47,970 nucleotides of DNA from an uncultured Prevotellaceae bacterium (GCA_902774815.1 CACYJV010000031.1:1-47970); one strand, 5' to 3'. Shown: positions 1 to 8,003, counted from the stretch's first letter. The notes: generated by a model not told the origin, from the sequence alone. Program-made: numbers and translations.

Positions 1-176
1 CAAAAACGAGACAAAAGTGGGTAAACAATCCGCTAATTTAGGAAAGAATAACGAACCAATCCAAAATCGGCTTTCATTCCTAATAGACTGTAAATCAGTA
101 ACATTACATCACCTTACTATCCTTTCATTTCCGATGGTTAGACCCGCTTGGGATAATTGGTGGTTACTGGTGGATC

Positions 177-1139
177 TTGGAGATGTGTATGGCCTTGGGT
201 GCCCTTTTCTCCATTATCATGGCTGCTGGCATGGCCTATAAGATGATGGTCAAGGGAGAGCCTTTCGACGTGTTGAAGATTCTTCGTGTGTTGGGCATTG
301 CCATAGTCATGTTCTGGTGGTACCCTCACGGTGGGAGTGGCCCATCAGTGTTAGGTGTCCTTGCATATGTGCCTAACTGTATCGGCTCCTATACCCATGA
401 CCTATATGAGATAGAGGCTGCACAAGTGCAGGAACGCCTGGATGCAATGCGCCCACTGATTCTGAAGCGTGACACGATGCTGACTAACCGGATGGCGGAA
501 TACAAGACCGCGAATGAAGGCATATCAAATACTGGTAGTAGTGTAACTGCAACAGTTGGTGACTACAAAGCTGTGACAGAGGCACAAAAGTATGGATCGT
601 TAGCCTGGATAAGCAGTTCTTATGCGGGCATGATGATTGCATTCGACAAAATTGTTATGTTTCTTGCTCTTGTCATATTCCGAATAGGCTGGTGGGCAAC
701 CATCTATATACAGCAGATTATGTTGGGCATGCTTACCATATTCGGTCCGATCATGTGGGCGTTCAGTATCTTGCCCAAGTGGGAAGGCTCATGGGCAAAG
801 TGGATTACGAGGTATCTCACTGTTCATTTCTATGGCGCGATGCTCTACTTCGTCGGTTTCTATGTCTTGTTGCTGTTCGATATTGTGATAAGTATCCAGA
901 CGGAAAATCTACAAGAAATAGTTGATTCCCCGGGTAACTTCCAAGGCTACCTTCAGAACACATTCCTGACAGCTGGATATATGCTGGCCGCAAGTATAGT
1001 TGCGTTGAAGTGTCTGAACCTTGTTCCAGACCTTGCCGCATGGATGATTCCGGAGGGTGATACCTCTTTTGCTGCCCGTAGCTTTGGCGAAGGTGTAGCC
1101 AGTGGAGTTAAGCAAAGTGCAATGAGTGTAATGCGATAA
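177..1139 (+). CDS. traJ: TraJ-like (VirB6-type) conjugation membrane protein, 5' end uncertain
   Basis: Polytopic inner-membrane protein of the mating-pair apparatus. Hydrophobic segments lie near residues 4-20, 35-50, 150-200, 215-240 and 265-285. The block G-E-P-F-D-V near residue 27 and the stretch around W-I-T-R-Y near residue 208 resemble TraJ of Bacteroides conjugative transposons. About 320 residues are visible, close to the family's usual size. No ATG precedes residue 1 (TTG at 177). The same frame stays open back to a stop at 99-101 and encodes a hydrophobic lead-in, so the real start is either non-ATG or separated by a frameshift near 138. The next gene follows 9 bases after the stop. 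The family call is by recognition of the sequence, not a search. Confidence 0.75.
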   Translation: MEMCMALGALFSIIMAAGMAYKMMVKGEPFDVLKILRVLGIAIVMFWWYPHGGSGPSVLGVLAYVPNCIGSYTHDLYEIEAAQVQERLDAMRPLILKRDTMLTNRMAEYKTANEGISNTGSSVTATVGDYKAVTEAQKYGSLAWISSSYAGMMIAFDKIVMFLALVIFRIGWWATIYIQQIMLGMLTIFGPIMWAFSILPKWEGSWAKWITRYLTVHFYGAMLYFVGFYVLLLFDIVISIQTENLQEIVDSPGNFQGYLQNTFLTAGYMLAASIVALKCLNLVPDLAAWMIPEGDTSFAARSFGEGVASGVKQSAMSVMR

Positions 1140-1148
1140 TATGATAAT

Positions 1149-1430
1149 ATGATGAAAACAATAATAATAAACATAAAAGACTTCATAAAGTCGGTGAACA
1201 ATTACTTTGATTCGAATCCAGTGATGAAATTTTTGGTTTTCGCGCTTATCATTTTCTACCTGCCAATATTAGCATGGATCAGGGTGAGAGACGATCCTGG
1301 TTTCGCGCATATACGCATAGCCGTTGAGCAAGGTCTCAGTGTGGACTCCGCCATTAAGTTGAAGAAAGATCTGGAGTTCCAAGGTTATGTCGAACAGAAA
1401 ATTCTAAAAGATAGTTTAAAGTCCGAATAG
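1149..1430 (+). CDS. small membrane protein of the transfer region
   Basis: A 93-residue protein of unrecognised family. It has a basic, amphipathic N-terminus, one clear membrane helix at about residues 26-45 and a charged C-terminal tail containing a short coiled-coil-like stretch (residues 60-90). It starts 9 bases after the TraJ-like gene on the same strand, so it is probably co-transcribed and may be an accessory part of the transfer apparatus. That role is inference from position. A hairpin follows at 1474-1497, so this may be the last gene of the tra transcript. Confidence 0.6.
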   Translation: MMKTIIINIKDFIKSVNNYFDSNPVMKFLVFALIIFYLPILAWIRVRDDPGFAHIRIAVEQGLSVDSAIKLKKDLEFQGYVEQKILKDSLKSE

Positions 1431-1473
1431 TTATTGATTTGCAAGGGTATAAGACATTTATTGTGAGTCATGA

Positions 1474-1497
1474 CCACCTGCCTGTGAAGGTCGGTGG
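1474..1497 (+). terminator. possible terminator of the tra transcript
   Basis: CCACC at 1474-1478 pairs with GGTGG at 1493-1497, with further inner pairs. It is followed by CATTTTG rather than a clean T-run, so a terminator role is tentative. Its place between the tra genes and a new strong promoter fits. Confidence 0.35.
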
Positions 1498-1504
1498 CAT
1501 TTTG

Positions 1505-1568
1505 AAAAAAAAACTCAAAAAAAACTCGCAATTTTCTTGGTTAAATCATTTATTTTTTGTACCTTTGC
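1505..1568 (+). promoter_or_regulatory. Bacteroidetes-type promoter with upstream A-tracts
   Basis: TTGG at 1537-1540 and TACCTTTGC at 1560-1568 are spaced 19 bases apart, matching the -33/-7 pattern of Bacteroidetes promoters. Two A-tracts at 1505-1513 and 1517-1524 sit just upstream like an UP element. Transcription should begin near 1575, about 345 bases before the next start codon at 1920. Confidence 0.7.
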
Positions 1569-1574
1569 ACATGA

Positions 1575-1905
1575 ATACTAAAGGCTGTTGCCGATATAGG
1601 TGTTCCGCCCAAATACTGATGTTGAAGGCGCTAAAAGGTTTCAGGTTTCCGACGGACTGGGAAACTTAGAGTATTTTGACAAGGGTGGTTTCCTTTTAAA
1701 GAACCAGATCGAGTTTATCTCCAGTCCCAATTCAATTAAAAGAAGTGGTCTTCAACCGCAAGAAACGCCGAATCTCGCGATGGAGTACCAATAGTCCTAT
1801 ATCGTGGGCTGTTGTCTCTGGCGGTGGCTATCGGCGAGCCTCGCTAAAAGACGGCAGCTCACTTCTATAATGAATAGCCCTGACAGGCTGAACAGGGGCG
1901 ACTTG
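1575..1905 (+). ncRNA. candidate structured leader RNA
   Basis: No convincing gene lies between 1431 and 1919, but the transcript predicted from the promoter at 1560-1568 can form long nested helices: CGATATAGG (1592-1600) with CCTATATCG (1796-1804); GTTGAAGGC (1621-1629) with GTCTTCAAC (1748-1756), including one G-U pair; GGACTGG (1654-1660) with CCAGTCC (1721-1727); GAAAC (1661-1665) with GTTTC (1688-1692). A second domain pairs GGGCTGTT (1806-1813) with AATAGCCC (1873-1880) around an inner hairpin, GCGG/TCGC plus GGCT/AGCC at 1821-1844. GCCCTG at 1877-1882 can instead pair with CAGGGGC downstream, which suggests a switch. It does not match any RNA class I recognise (6S, tmRNA, RNase P). 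It could be a leader controlling the exported protein at 1920 or a free-standing RNA. Confidence 0.55.
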
Positions 1906-1919
1906 AAACAGTATTTTTT

Positions 1920-2633
1920 ATGAAAAAGTTTTTGATTAGCATTGCAATGTTTCTGGCCACTGGCAGTACATTTGCACAGGTAACGGTTTCTGAGCCGGAG
2001 TTTATCGGCAGTTACAACATTCTCACAAGTGACTCTACTTATGCTGCACTCCCCAAGGAGTCCGGCACATTAGGAAAACATGAGAATAAGGTTAAGAAAA
2101 TGTCTAAGTGGATTAGGGGACTTGCCGACTTGGCTGGTGCTGGTGGCATGGTAGGAGCTGCTACGGCTGGTTCCGTCGATGGTGTCATCAATGGCATACG
2201 TGTCGCCAGTACTGCCAGTAGAGTTGCCAGTGCAGCTGGAACTGTAAGCGGCCTTGCCGGTTCCTCTGGTATGGATGTAATCTTCAAGGGCGGACACTCC
2301 AGCTATGTCCTGAAGTCCGACGGTCAGAATGTCCGTCTGCTGATCAAAGGAGAAAATAACGAGTACGACCCCATGGACGTGTACCGCATCGTCCGCTTCA
2401 ATGAAAGTAAGAAGGAGCGCAGGATCCAGTGGGTGGAGTTCGAGTCTGCCCTGATTGGCTCAGAAGAGACCAAGAAAGCTGGTTATGTACAGTTCGCAGG
2501 TCAAAAGTATGGAGAAAAGTCCTACTTGCTCACCATCCCTGCATCGGAACTGGAGAAGGGCGAGTATGGTATCTTTTTTACCAGTATCATCACGGCTACT
2601 GCTATACCAGTAGGCACATTTCGAGTAAAATAA
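1920..2633 (+). CDS. exported protein of unknown function
   Basis: A 237-residue protein with a signal peptide ending around T-F-A-Q (residues 17-20). A low-complexity Gly/Ala/Ser-rich segment (about residues 60-115) could insert into or lie on a membrane. The C-terminal half (about 120-237) is beta-rich and ends E-Y-G-I-F-F ... T-F-R-V-K. I do not recognise the family. It follows the structured leader by a few bases and is followed 32 bases later by a lipoprotein gene, so the two probably form one unit carried by the conjugative element. A cell-surface role in transfer or surface exclusion is possible but unproven. Confidence 0.65.
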   Translation: MKKFLISIAMFLATGSTFAQVTVSEPEFIGSYNILTSDSTYAALPKESGTLGKHENKVKKMSKWIRGLADLAGAGGMVGAATAGSVDGVINGIRVASTASRVASAAGTVSGLAGSSGMDVIFKGGHSSYVLKSDGQNVRLLIKGENNEYDPMDVYRIVRFNESKKERRIQWVEFESALIGSEETKKAGYVQFAGQKYGEKSYLLTIPASELEKGEYGIFFTSIITATAIPVGTFRVK

Positions 2634-2665
2634 TAATAATGTCTAACAAATAAAATAGTAAAATT

Positions 2666-3193
2666 ATGAAGAAGTTATTTTCAATTATGTTTATGGCTAT
2701 GGTGGCCATGGTATGTGTGACAACTTTCACTGCTTGCGGTGGTAGTGATGATGATGACGCTTTGGGAACTGACTATTCTGACGTTTCCATCGGTTCCCAT
2801 CGTATCGACGTGGAGTTTGAGGGTAACACAACTCCCTGGACTACGACAGTCGGCTTCAGTGCTGTCAAGGCATCTGCTTCAGGCATGGGTGCCCAACTCT
2901 ATGAGAATGGTAAGGAGTTGAATATGAGTGCCGGAAGCTGGAGTGAGGACACCTTCCGCAGTTACTCTATCAGCACCGATGACAGATGCCAGACACTCTG
3001 CTGTGTCCTCTATATCCGCCCAAACACTCATTCCACAACGTTGGAGCCTATCACCATCCGCATGAGGGGATATGTGAACGGGAACCAGAAGAAAGAGCAG
3101 ACTTTCACGATAGAGGACAATAATAAGACTAAGATCATCACTTTCTTCAGCGAGATTAACGAGGGTGACAATGTTCAGGAGTTCAACTATTAA
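2666..3193 (+). CDS. surface lipoprotein of unknown function
   Basis: A 175-residue protein with a lipoprotein signal: hydrophobic N-terminus, then T-F-T-A-C at residues 20-24 with Cys24 as the lipidation site. The next residues, G-G-S-D-D-D-D, form an acidic run typical of lipoproteins exported to the outer face of the Bacteroidetes outer membrane. The rest is predicted beta-rich with no recognised domain. It sits directly downstream of the exported 237-residue protein. A short A/T-rich gap and no terminator suggest co-expression. Confidence 0.7.
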   Translation: MKKLFSIMFMAMVAMVCVTTFTACGGSDDDDALGTDYSDVSIGSHRIDVEFEGNTTPWTTTVGFSAVKASASGMGAQLYENGKELNMSAGSWSEDTFRSYSISTDDRCQTLCCVLYIRPNTHSTTLEPITIRMRGYVNGNQKKEQTFTIEDNNKTKIITFFSEINEGDNVQEFNY

Positions 3194-3205
3194 AGGTACA
3201 TTATC

Positions 3206-3394
3206 ATGAGTGAAGAAAATTCAAAAGAAAAATTGAGATTACTCACTTACGTTGAGACACTTCAGAATGCAATTGAATTAATGCTGAGTATCAATCCGGC
3301 AAATGTTTCGGAAAAGAACGAGCAGGTACTTCAATCTCTTCGTGAAATAAATGAAGTGAAGTGCTATATGAAAGAAAAGGCAGAAGTGTTATAA
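3206..3394 (+). CDS. small alpha-helical hypothetical protein
   Basis: A 62-residue, charged, helix-forming protein without signal peptide or membrane segment. It starts 12 bases after the lipoprotein stop and is the first of a series of short cytoplasmic genes. No family recognised. Confidence 0.55.
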   Translation: MSEENSKEKLRLLTYVETLQNAIELMLSINPANVSEKNEQVLQSLREINEVKCYMKEKAEVL

Positions 3395-3433
3395 ATCGTA
3401 AAGAGAAAACGACTATGGACGTCCAGATTGAGT

Positions 3434-3559
3434 ATGAAGCAGATTAGCGTGTTAGAACTGTTGGCTGCACACTGTGACAATGCCGACATCAGAGCTTCTG
3501 CAGTCAGCGAGTGTGTCAGTAGAATACGAAACCAAATGTATTATGCCAATAAGGTTTGA
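3434..3559 (+). CDS. 41-residue hypothetical protein
   Basis: A short reading frame starting MKQISVLELL and ending YYANKV. It overlaps the start of the DUF1896-like gene by 17 bases, an arrangement suggesting translational coupling. Composition is ordinary and helical. No family recognised, and its expression is uncertain. Confidence 0.4.
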   Translation: MKQISVLELLAAHCDNADIRASAVSECVSRIRNQMYYANKV

Positions 3560-3743
3560 CTATTACAGCCTCTATCTCCTGAAGTTCTTGCGGGACACTG
3601 GAAATGACCTCATGAATGATGAAGAGTTTATCAGTAGCCGGGCAGACCTTGCTGCTGAGGAATATGAGAATATCCGTCGTGACGGTGCTTCTGTGGCTGT
3701 GGCCCAGGAGTCCGCCATGACGGTACTGCTTAATGGATTATGA
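3543..3743 (+). CDS. DUF1896-like small protein
   Basis: A 66-residue protein with the pattern F-D-Y-Y-S-L-Y-L-L-K-F-L near the start, then F-I-S-S-R-A-D-x-A-A-E-x-Y and a C-terminal A-x-x-V-L-L-N-G-L. This matches what I know of DUF1896 proteins, common in Bacteroidetes conjugative elements and of unknown function. It is shorter than the usual 90-140 residues, lacking most of the C-terminal tail. The ATG at 3543 is preferred over upstream in-frame GTG 3474 because homology starts there and the preceding small gene ends at 3559. Confidence 0.65.
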   Translation: MPIRFDYYSLYLLKFLRDTGNDLMNDEEFISSRADLAAEEYENIRRDGASVAVAQESAMTVLLNGL

Positions 3744-3975
3744 AATTGTAACAAAATCAATTATGGATATTACAGAGGAGCAAAAACAGACGCTTCAAGG
3801 CATCACCATCCACAATGGTACCAATGCTTGGGAACATGTGATGCAAGAGAAAGAGGAAGATCGCTACTGGGTTGCTTTAGGTATCTTATCTTGTGTCAAA
3901 AACGGCTACGGATTGACGATACTGGAAATTAACAGCGAAGCCAGGAGTATTCGTTCTGGACGAAAAAAGTATTAG
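3733..3975 (+). CDS. small hypothetical protein
   Basis: An 80-residue protein overlapping the end of the DUF1896-like gene by 11 bases. A second possible start, ATG at 3763, would give MDITEEQKQ and avoid the overlap. It contains a tryptophan/tyrosine-containing middle (R-Y-W-V-A-L-G-I-L) and a basic C-terminus. No family recognised. It belongs to the same run of tightly packed genes. Confidence 0.5.
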   Translation: MDYEIVTKSIMDITEEQKQTLQGITIHNGTNAWEHVMQEKEEDRYWVALGILSCVKNGYGLTILEINSEARSIRSGRKKY

Positions 3976-3979
3976 GAAT

Positions 3980-4243
3980 ATGGCAAAGAAGCAGTATACA
4001 AAAGACTATGTGGAAAATCTCGAAGAGGAAGTCAAATCTCTAAGAGAGTTGGTTGAAAAGGAGCGAAAGACAATAATAGAGTTTTCCAAACATATTTTGA
4101 ATCAGGAGCAACGGTTAGCCGAAAAAGATGACTTGTGTATCTATTGGATGCAAAAGTATAACAAACTCTCCGAGAAACTAACTTTGGAAACAGAAAAAGC
4201 AGAACGGAAGAATACCGTAACCGCCAAAATAATAGCCATGTGA
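3980..4243 (+). CDS. small coiled-coil protein
   Basis: An 87-residue, highly charged protein. Residues 8-75 form heptad-like Lys/Glu/Leu patterns consistent with one long coiled coil. No signal peptide. It starts 4 bases after the preceding stop and is the last clear gene of this plus-strand series. Function unknown. Confidence 0.55.
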   Translation: MAKKQYTKDYVENLEEEVKSLRELVEKERKTIIEFSKHILNQEQRLAEKDDLCIYWMQKYNKLSEKLTLETEKAERKNTVTAKIIAM

Positions 4244-4265
4244 AGAAGGCTATAGGTGCCCGTGA

Positions 4266-4502
4266 CGGGAACTAACAACACCTGTCTCTCAGCATTATCT
4301 AAAAAAATCTTTCAATAAAGTCAGAATAAAGCCATTCAAACCAACAAAAGAACAGTTGAAGAGGGTTCCCTTCCCGGATTTCTGGGAAATGAAGGAAAGA
4401 GCAAAGAAGTTTCAAGCGTCTTTGCCGCCATACTCGCCAGAGGATGCCATAAGGGAAATGAAAGCCAGGGGACAGTACAGAACCACTGGCTGGTCTCTTT
4501 AG
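4266..4502 (+). pseudogene. open frame without a start codon, possible gene remnant
   Basis: Plus-strand frame 3 is open from 4266 to the stop at 4500-4502 and encodes a protein-like sequence containing V-P-F-P-D-F-W-E-M-K and S-P-E-D-A-I-R-E-M-K. There is no ATG before 4390 and the frame is closed by a TGA at 4263-4265. It could be the tail of a decayed gene, a gene using a rare start such as TTG near 4356, or chance. No family recognised. Confidence 0.3.
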
Positions 4503-4552
4503 AACAATTCGGTGGAGGTCGTAAAAATGCGATATCCAACAGATCGAGGTGT

Positions 4553-4593
4553 ATTCCATTCCATTTTCGGTACATCTTTAAATGGAATGGGAT
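4553..4593. repeat. long inverted repeat 1
   Basis: CCATTCCATTT at 4556-4566 pairs perfectly with AAATGGAATGG at 4580-4590, with extra outer pairs and a 13-base loop. It is the first of three large hairpins in the gene-poor stretch 4503-4983. No gene there has a convincing start. Confidence 0.7.
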
Positions 4594-4638
4594 TGTTCAG
4601 AAAGTGGCACAATCAAACGTTTTGGGAACATCCGGCAT

Positions 4639-4723
4639 TTAATTCTATTGACGGTTTTACACCTTTTAACAAAACTGAGCCAGAATCAGAAAGCGGCTCA
4701 AAACCGTTAAAAGTTGTAAAGTC
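4639..4723. repeat. long inverted repeat 2 preceded by a repeated motif
   Basis: TTTACACCTTTTAAC at 4656-4670 pairs with GTTAAAAGTTGTAAA at 4706-4720 with one mismatch. After a 5x5 internal loop, TGAGCC (4676-4681) pairs with GGCTCA (4695-4700). A motif TTAATTCTATTGACGG at 4639-4654 lies just before it and recurs with 2 changes at 4831-4846 before repeat 3. The imperfect hairpin with internal loop recalls single-strand recombination or replication sites, but no known class is matched. Confidence 0.65.
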
Positions 4724-4830
4724 GTAGTAACGTTCGCGGACGTCATTACCGATGCCGGGTTTTAATTTATCAAAAAATGATAAAATAAAAGAATACCTTT
4801 ATTTTCCAAACGAATTATCACACATTGCGT

Positions 4831-4904
4831 TTAATTCTTTTGATGGTGGGACAGAATTTCCGACTGACATCTATCGAAACTGTAATATACGTTTGGATAG
4901 ATGT
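4831..4904. repeat. long inverted repeat 3 preceded by the same motif
   Basis: ACATCTATC at 4867-4875 pairs perfectly with GATAGATGT at 4896-4904. After one G-G mismatch AAAC (4877-4880) pairs with GTTT (4891-4894), leaving a 10-base loop. The motif TTAATTCTTTTGATGG at 4831-4846 resembles the one before repeat 2. Confidence 0.65.
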
Positions 4905-4983
4905 TGGCAACCGAATTTAGAAAAGAAAAGGAAGTAGAGTTGACGGCTCCACTTATTTTTATGAGACAGACACCATGACGGCC

Positions 4984-5022
4984 AGTTTTTTAATGCGCAA
5001 AAAAAATGCGCATTAAAAAACT
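4984..5022. terminator. strong bidirectional terminator
   Basis: AGTTTTTTAATGCGCA at 4984-4999 is the perfect inverted complement of 5007-5022, with a 7-base A loop and T/A runs on both flanks. It sits 10 bases beyond the relaxase stop codon (minus strand) and closes the plus-strand region as well. Confidence 0.85.
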
Positions 5023-5032
5023 CCCATTCAGA

Positions 5033-6592
5033 CTATCGTTTCATCTCCCGTTTCCTTCCTGCGGGCTTCATCATCATCCTGCCCATGATGCAGCACCGGC
5101 GGCGGTATGCTTCATCATCCTCATCTTTGTCGCGTCCCCATCCACTGCCTGGACTGCCACCACCTCCACCTGAACTGCGGGCGAACGTTATCGCCTGGTC
5201 AACATAGCCAAGGAAAAGTGCGGCTGCTACTCCTGCAATTTCTTCGCCTCGTTGGGCAAGATCTTCAAACATGGTTCCTTCTGTGAGGCTCTTGTATTCA
5301 TCCATCTGTCTGGGCGTAAGAACCTTATTCAGGAAGTTCTCTATGGTTGAGAAATCTTTCTTCATTTCACGGGCTGCTTCCTCCCACATAGTAGAGTTGA
5401 CTTCCCGTTGAACCTTATCGAACACGTCAGGTTCTATTTTCACTTTCTCACGCATAAGATCATCATAATGTTCCTGGAGTTTATTCTTTTCCTTAGCCAG
5501 TTCCATCAGTTTTCTTTCGGCTTCATCACGCTTCTGTATTTTGTCGGTAATTTTTTCTTCTATTTCCGACAGTTGCGATAACAGCTCAGAGCGTTTCTTT
5601 TCCATCTGCTCGTTGTTCTCAGAATATTCATCTTCGAGAGCTGCAATCTGCGCTTCGAGGTTGTCTTTCTGAGCCTCCAAGTTTGTGAGCATTGTCGTAA
5701 GACCTTTCAGACGTTTATCGGCTTTCTTTATTTCTGCATTGATGGCATATAGTTGCTGTTTCTGTTCAGAGATAGTGTTTGCCTGATGGAAGATGGTCTG
5801 TCCCTGTTCGCTGATAGTTCTATCCTGCTCTTCAATAGTTTTTTTGTTGCCGGAGATTTGCTCTTTTAACCATTGAAGATATGACTTGTGCTGTGCACCA
5901 GTAACTGCTACACTATCACCTCTTTCAAGACCCCATTTTTTATTAATTTCCGCCAATTCGTTGTGTAGCTGTCTTGTTCGTTCTGCCATTTCATATTTAT
6001 CGTTTCCTGAGAAAATATCTCTGTAAGAAAGTTTGCCGGATTGGTTTATGGGAACCAATGTGCAATGAATGTGTGGCAAACTCTCATCCAGATGTACCAC
6101 AAATGCCGCAATGTTTTCCTCACCATATTTCCGCGCAACAAAGTTATACATATCCTTTGCCCATTCCTCTATCCCAGATGAACGTGTAATATGTGAATTA
6201 TCTGATCCGTGTTCAAACGTTACCTTCTGATCCCCAAAAGCCAGTTTGCGCATGGTTTCTCTGGAACCTTCAAAGATAATGTTACAATGCGTTCTTACAC
6301 CTACTCTTTTCTGTGCCAGCTTTTCATCGGATAATCCAATGTTTGGATCAGTGATATTATGACTGTCAAGTATCGCCCTAATACGCTTGGGTATTGAGGT
6401 GGATTTGTCAACCTCTTTTACGACACCACCCTTACCAATTTCAAAGTTGAGGTGAGTTCTTGTTTCATCATAAGTCCCAGCAACTTTAGCGGCTTTCGCC
6501 GAGTCTGCGCCGACACGAAGATGCTCGTTGCTTTGGGCGACGGACATTCTTTTACCCGCCTTCATGTCTATTACCTGTTTTTGTCCTGCCAT
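5033..6592 (-). CDS. MobV-type relaxase (Mob/Pre family)
   Basis: DNA relaxase of about 519 residues that would nick the element at oriT and pilot the transferred strand. The signature H-L-D-E-S-L-P-H-I-H at about residues 167-176 is the metal-binding triad of Mob_Pre relaxases. The N-terminal domain spans about residues 1-230. A long coiled coil (about 250-425) and a Gly-rich segment near 480 follow. The start at 6592 (MAGQKQVIDM) is chosen over the upstream in-frame start at 6667 because it begins at the conserved region and the extra 25 residues are low quality. It lies downstream of a small DNA-binding-type gene and a hairpin cluster that may be oriT, and ends at a strong terminator. Confidence 0.9.
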   Translation of the reverse strand: MAGQKQVIDMKAGKRMSVAQSNEHLRVGADSAKAAKVAGTYDETRTHLNFEIGKGGVVKEVDKSTSIPKRIRAILDSHNITDPNIGLSDEKLAQKRVGVRTHCNIIFEGSRETMRKLAFGDQKVTFEHGSDNSHITRSSGIEEWAKDMYNFVARKYGEENIAAFVVHLDESLPHIHCTLVPINQSGKLSYRDIFSGNDKYEMAERTRQLHNELAEINKKWGLERGDSVAVTGAQHKSYLQWLKEQISGNKKTIEEQDRTISEQGQTIFHQANTISEQKQQLYAINAEIKKADKRLKGLTTMLTNLEAQKDNLEAQIAALEDEYSENNEQMEKKRSELLSQLSEIEEKITDKIQKRDEAERKLMELAKEKNKLQEHYDDLMREKVKIEPDVFDKVQREVNSTMWEEAAREMKKDFSTIENFLNKVLTPRQMDEYKSLTEGTMFEDLAQRGEEIAGVAAALFLGYVDQAITFARSSGGGGGSPGSGWGRDKDEDDEAYRRRCCIMGRMMMKPAGRKREMKR

Positions 6593-6724
6593 ATTCGTAT
6601 TGTTTTTGTTGTTCAAAAATCTGTTGTTGGGGGTCTCGGGGTGAAACCCTAAGCCTAATATTGCCACTGAGCTTGCTCAACCTTGGTGTGTGGCTCTCAC
6701 CTTCAACGGCATTGCTGTTAGAAG

Positions 6725-6774
6725 GTGGTATTAGGCTACCACTATTGCGGCATTGTCGCAATACGCGCAAGCGC
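6725..6774. other. hairpin trio, possible oriT
   Basis: Three short perfect hairpins follow each other: GTGGTA (6725-6730)/TACCAC (6737-6742), ATTGCG (6744-6749)/CGCAAT (6757-6762), and GCGC (6765-6768)/GCGC (6771-6774). They lie in the 325-base gap upstream of the relaxase, the usual place of oriT for MobV relaxases. No nick sequence is identified. Confidence 0.45.
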
Positions 6775-6917
6775 CTTCCGGTTTTCCGATGCTCTGCGAG
6801 GCAGTTACGAAGGAGGCGTGCCGCCTTTGCCGTCTTGACATCCAGATTTCGCTTTCGCACCATTTGGAGCCTCGTAGAGCCTCAGAAAGACATTCATGAG
6901 GAGTTGCAAGGGAACGA

Positions 6918-7304
6918 CTATGTTCGTGGCTCTGAGGGATTTTCTGAAGCCCCAGAGACGTTTTCATCATTGAAGCTATATTGTAGCATGAAAGCCTTGC
7001 TGTTACCGACCGCATGACTGGTTAAAACATTCAGCTGTTCAAGTTTGTCAAGAAAACTTGCAGTTGTATCTCGACTCCAGTGCCATGCACAGGAAAGCTC
7101 AGACACGTTTCCCTGAAGCCATCTTTCACGGCCATCATGCAGCGCAGTGTATTGCCGTTGCATAAGGTCGTAAAACGCTTCAACACGAGACAGTTTTCGA
7201 GTCGTTTTCTTTTGTCCGCTCAGTAGATAACTCCAAAGGCGAATATCCGTCTGGAGTGTTATCTGTTTGCAGGCTTTGTCTTGTTCTTTGTTTTGCATAT
7301 CCAT
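6918..7304 (-). CDS. small DNA-binding-type accessory protein beside the relaxase
   Basis: A 128-residue soluble, mainly helical protein. The region around residues 60-95 (W-S-R-D-T-T-A-S-F-L-D-K-L-E-Q-L-N-V-L) has the look of a winged helix-turn-helix. Similar short proteins commonly precede Mob genes in Bacteroidetes mobilizable elements. It may be a relaxosome accessory or a repressor of mob; both are inferred. It is upstream of the relaxase on the same strand with the possible oriT between. A TACTTTTG -7-like element is seen on the minus strand at 7420-7427. Confidence 0.6.
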   Translation of the reverse strand: MDMQNKEQDKACKQITLQTDIRLWSYLLSGQKKTTRKLSRVEAFYDLMQRQYTALHDGRERWLQGNVSELSCAWHWSRDTTASFLDKLEQLNVLTSHAVGNSKAFMLQYSFNDENVSGASENPSEPRT

Positions 7305-7462
7305 TTCAATAGTGAGATTATCGTATACCTATTTAAAAATTCCACATAGAATCCCGCATAAAAATCCTCATAGATTTATGTTGAATTGAGTGCGGGAAAT
7401 CACTGCTGATTTTCATTCACAAAAGTATGCCGAAAAATTGAGATAGAATGCCTTGTAAAATT

Positions 7463-7490
7463 AAAAGTCGTATATTAACAATTTTACGAC
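7463..7490 (+). repeat. 28-bp repeat, copy 1
   Basis: Identical over 28 bases to 15909-15936, same orientation. The core has inverted ends GTCGTA...TACGAC around an A/T-rich centre, like an operator. It is upstream of the minus-strand promoter region of the 128-residue gene. Confidence 0.85.
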
Positions 7491-8003
7491 CCTCTTATAT
7501 ACGATTTCGTGAGTGACACTCATGAAAATATCAAAAGTCAGAAGATAGCATTATCGTATGAACGCACCAATGATAATCATATTACATTAGAGAATACATT
7601 AGTCCAATATCAGAGCTGTTGGTTTTGACTGCGCTCATACAGATTACGACTACTCCTTATAATATTGTCACGCCCAAAATAATAAGTTCAGAACGAGATT
7701 CCGTCTTGTACTATTGTTATCCATACTTAAAACCATAAGTTTATTCAACTAATCCGAAGCAACAAAGCAAAAGAGGGTTAGTTGGAGCTTGCAAATTCTC
7801 TCTGTTCCGTACTATCAGATTCTAATTTTGATATAAGGAACTGTATCGCTATGATCTCGCGAAACAACACAGGAATATACACCAAGCATAACGCAAGTTC
7901 TGCACTATAAAAATGTAAAAATATGTAACTACTCAAAATTGTCGACCCACTGCGTCAACAATTTCAAGGAACAGTAGAAAGCATAGCTGCACTACATGCG
8001 AAT

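Noticed and set aside
1600-1794. 64-codon frame starting at GTG
   Set aside because: It overlaps the nested helices of the structured leader, has no ATG and no recognisable family; RNA folding explains the region better, although coding is not fully excluded.
4553-4904. Integron attC array
   Set aside because: The hairpins lack the conserved GTTRRRY/RYYYAAC ends and there is no integron integrase.
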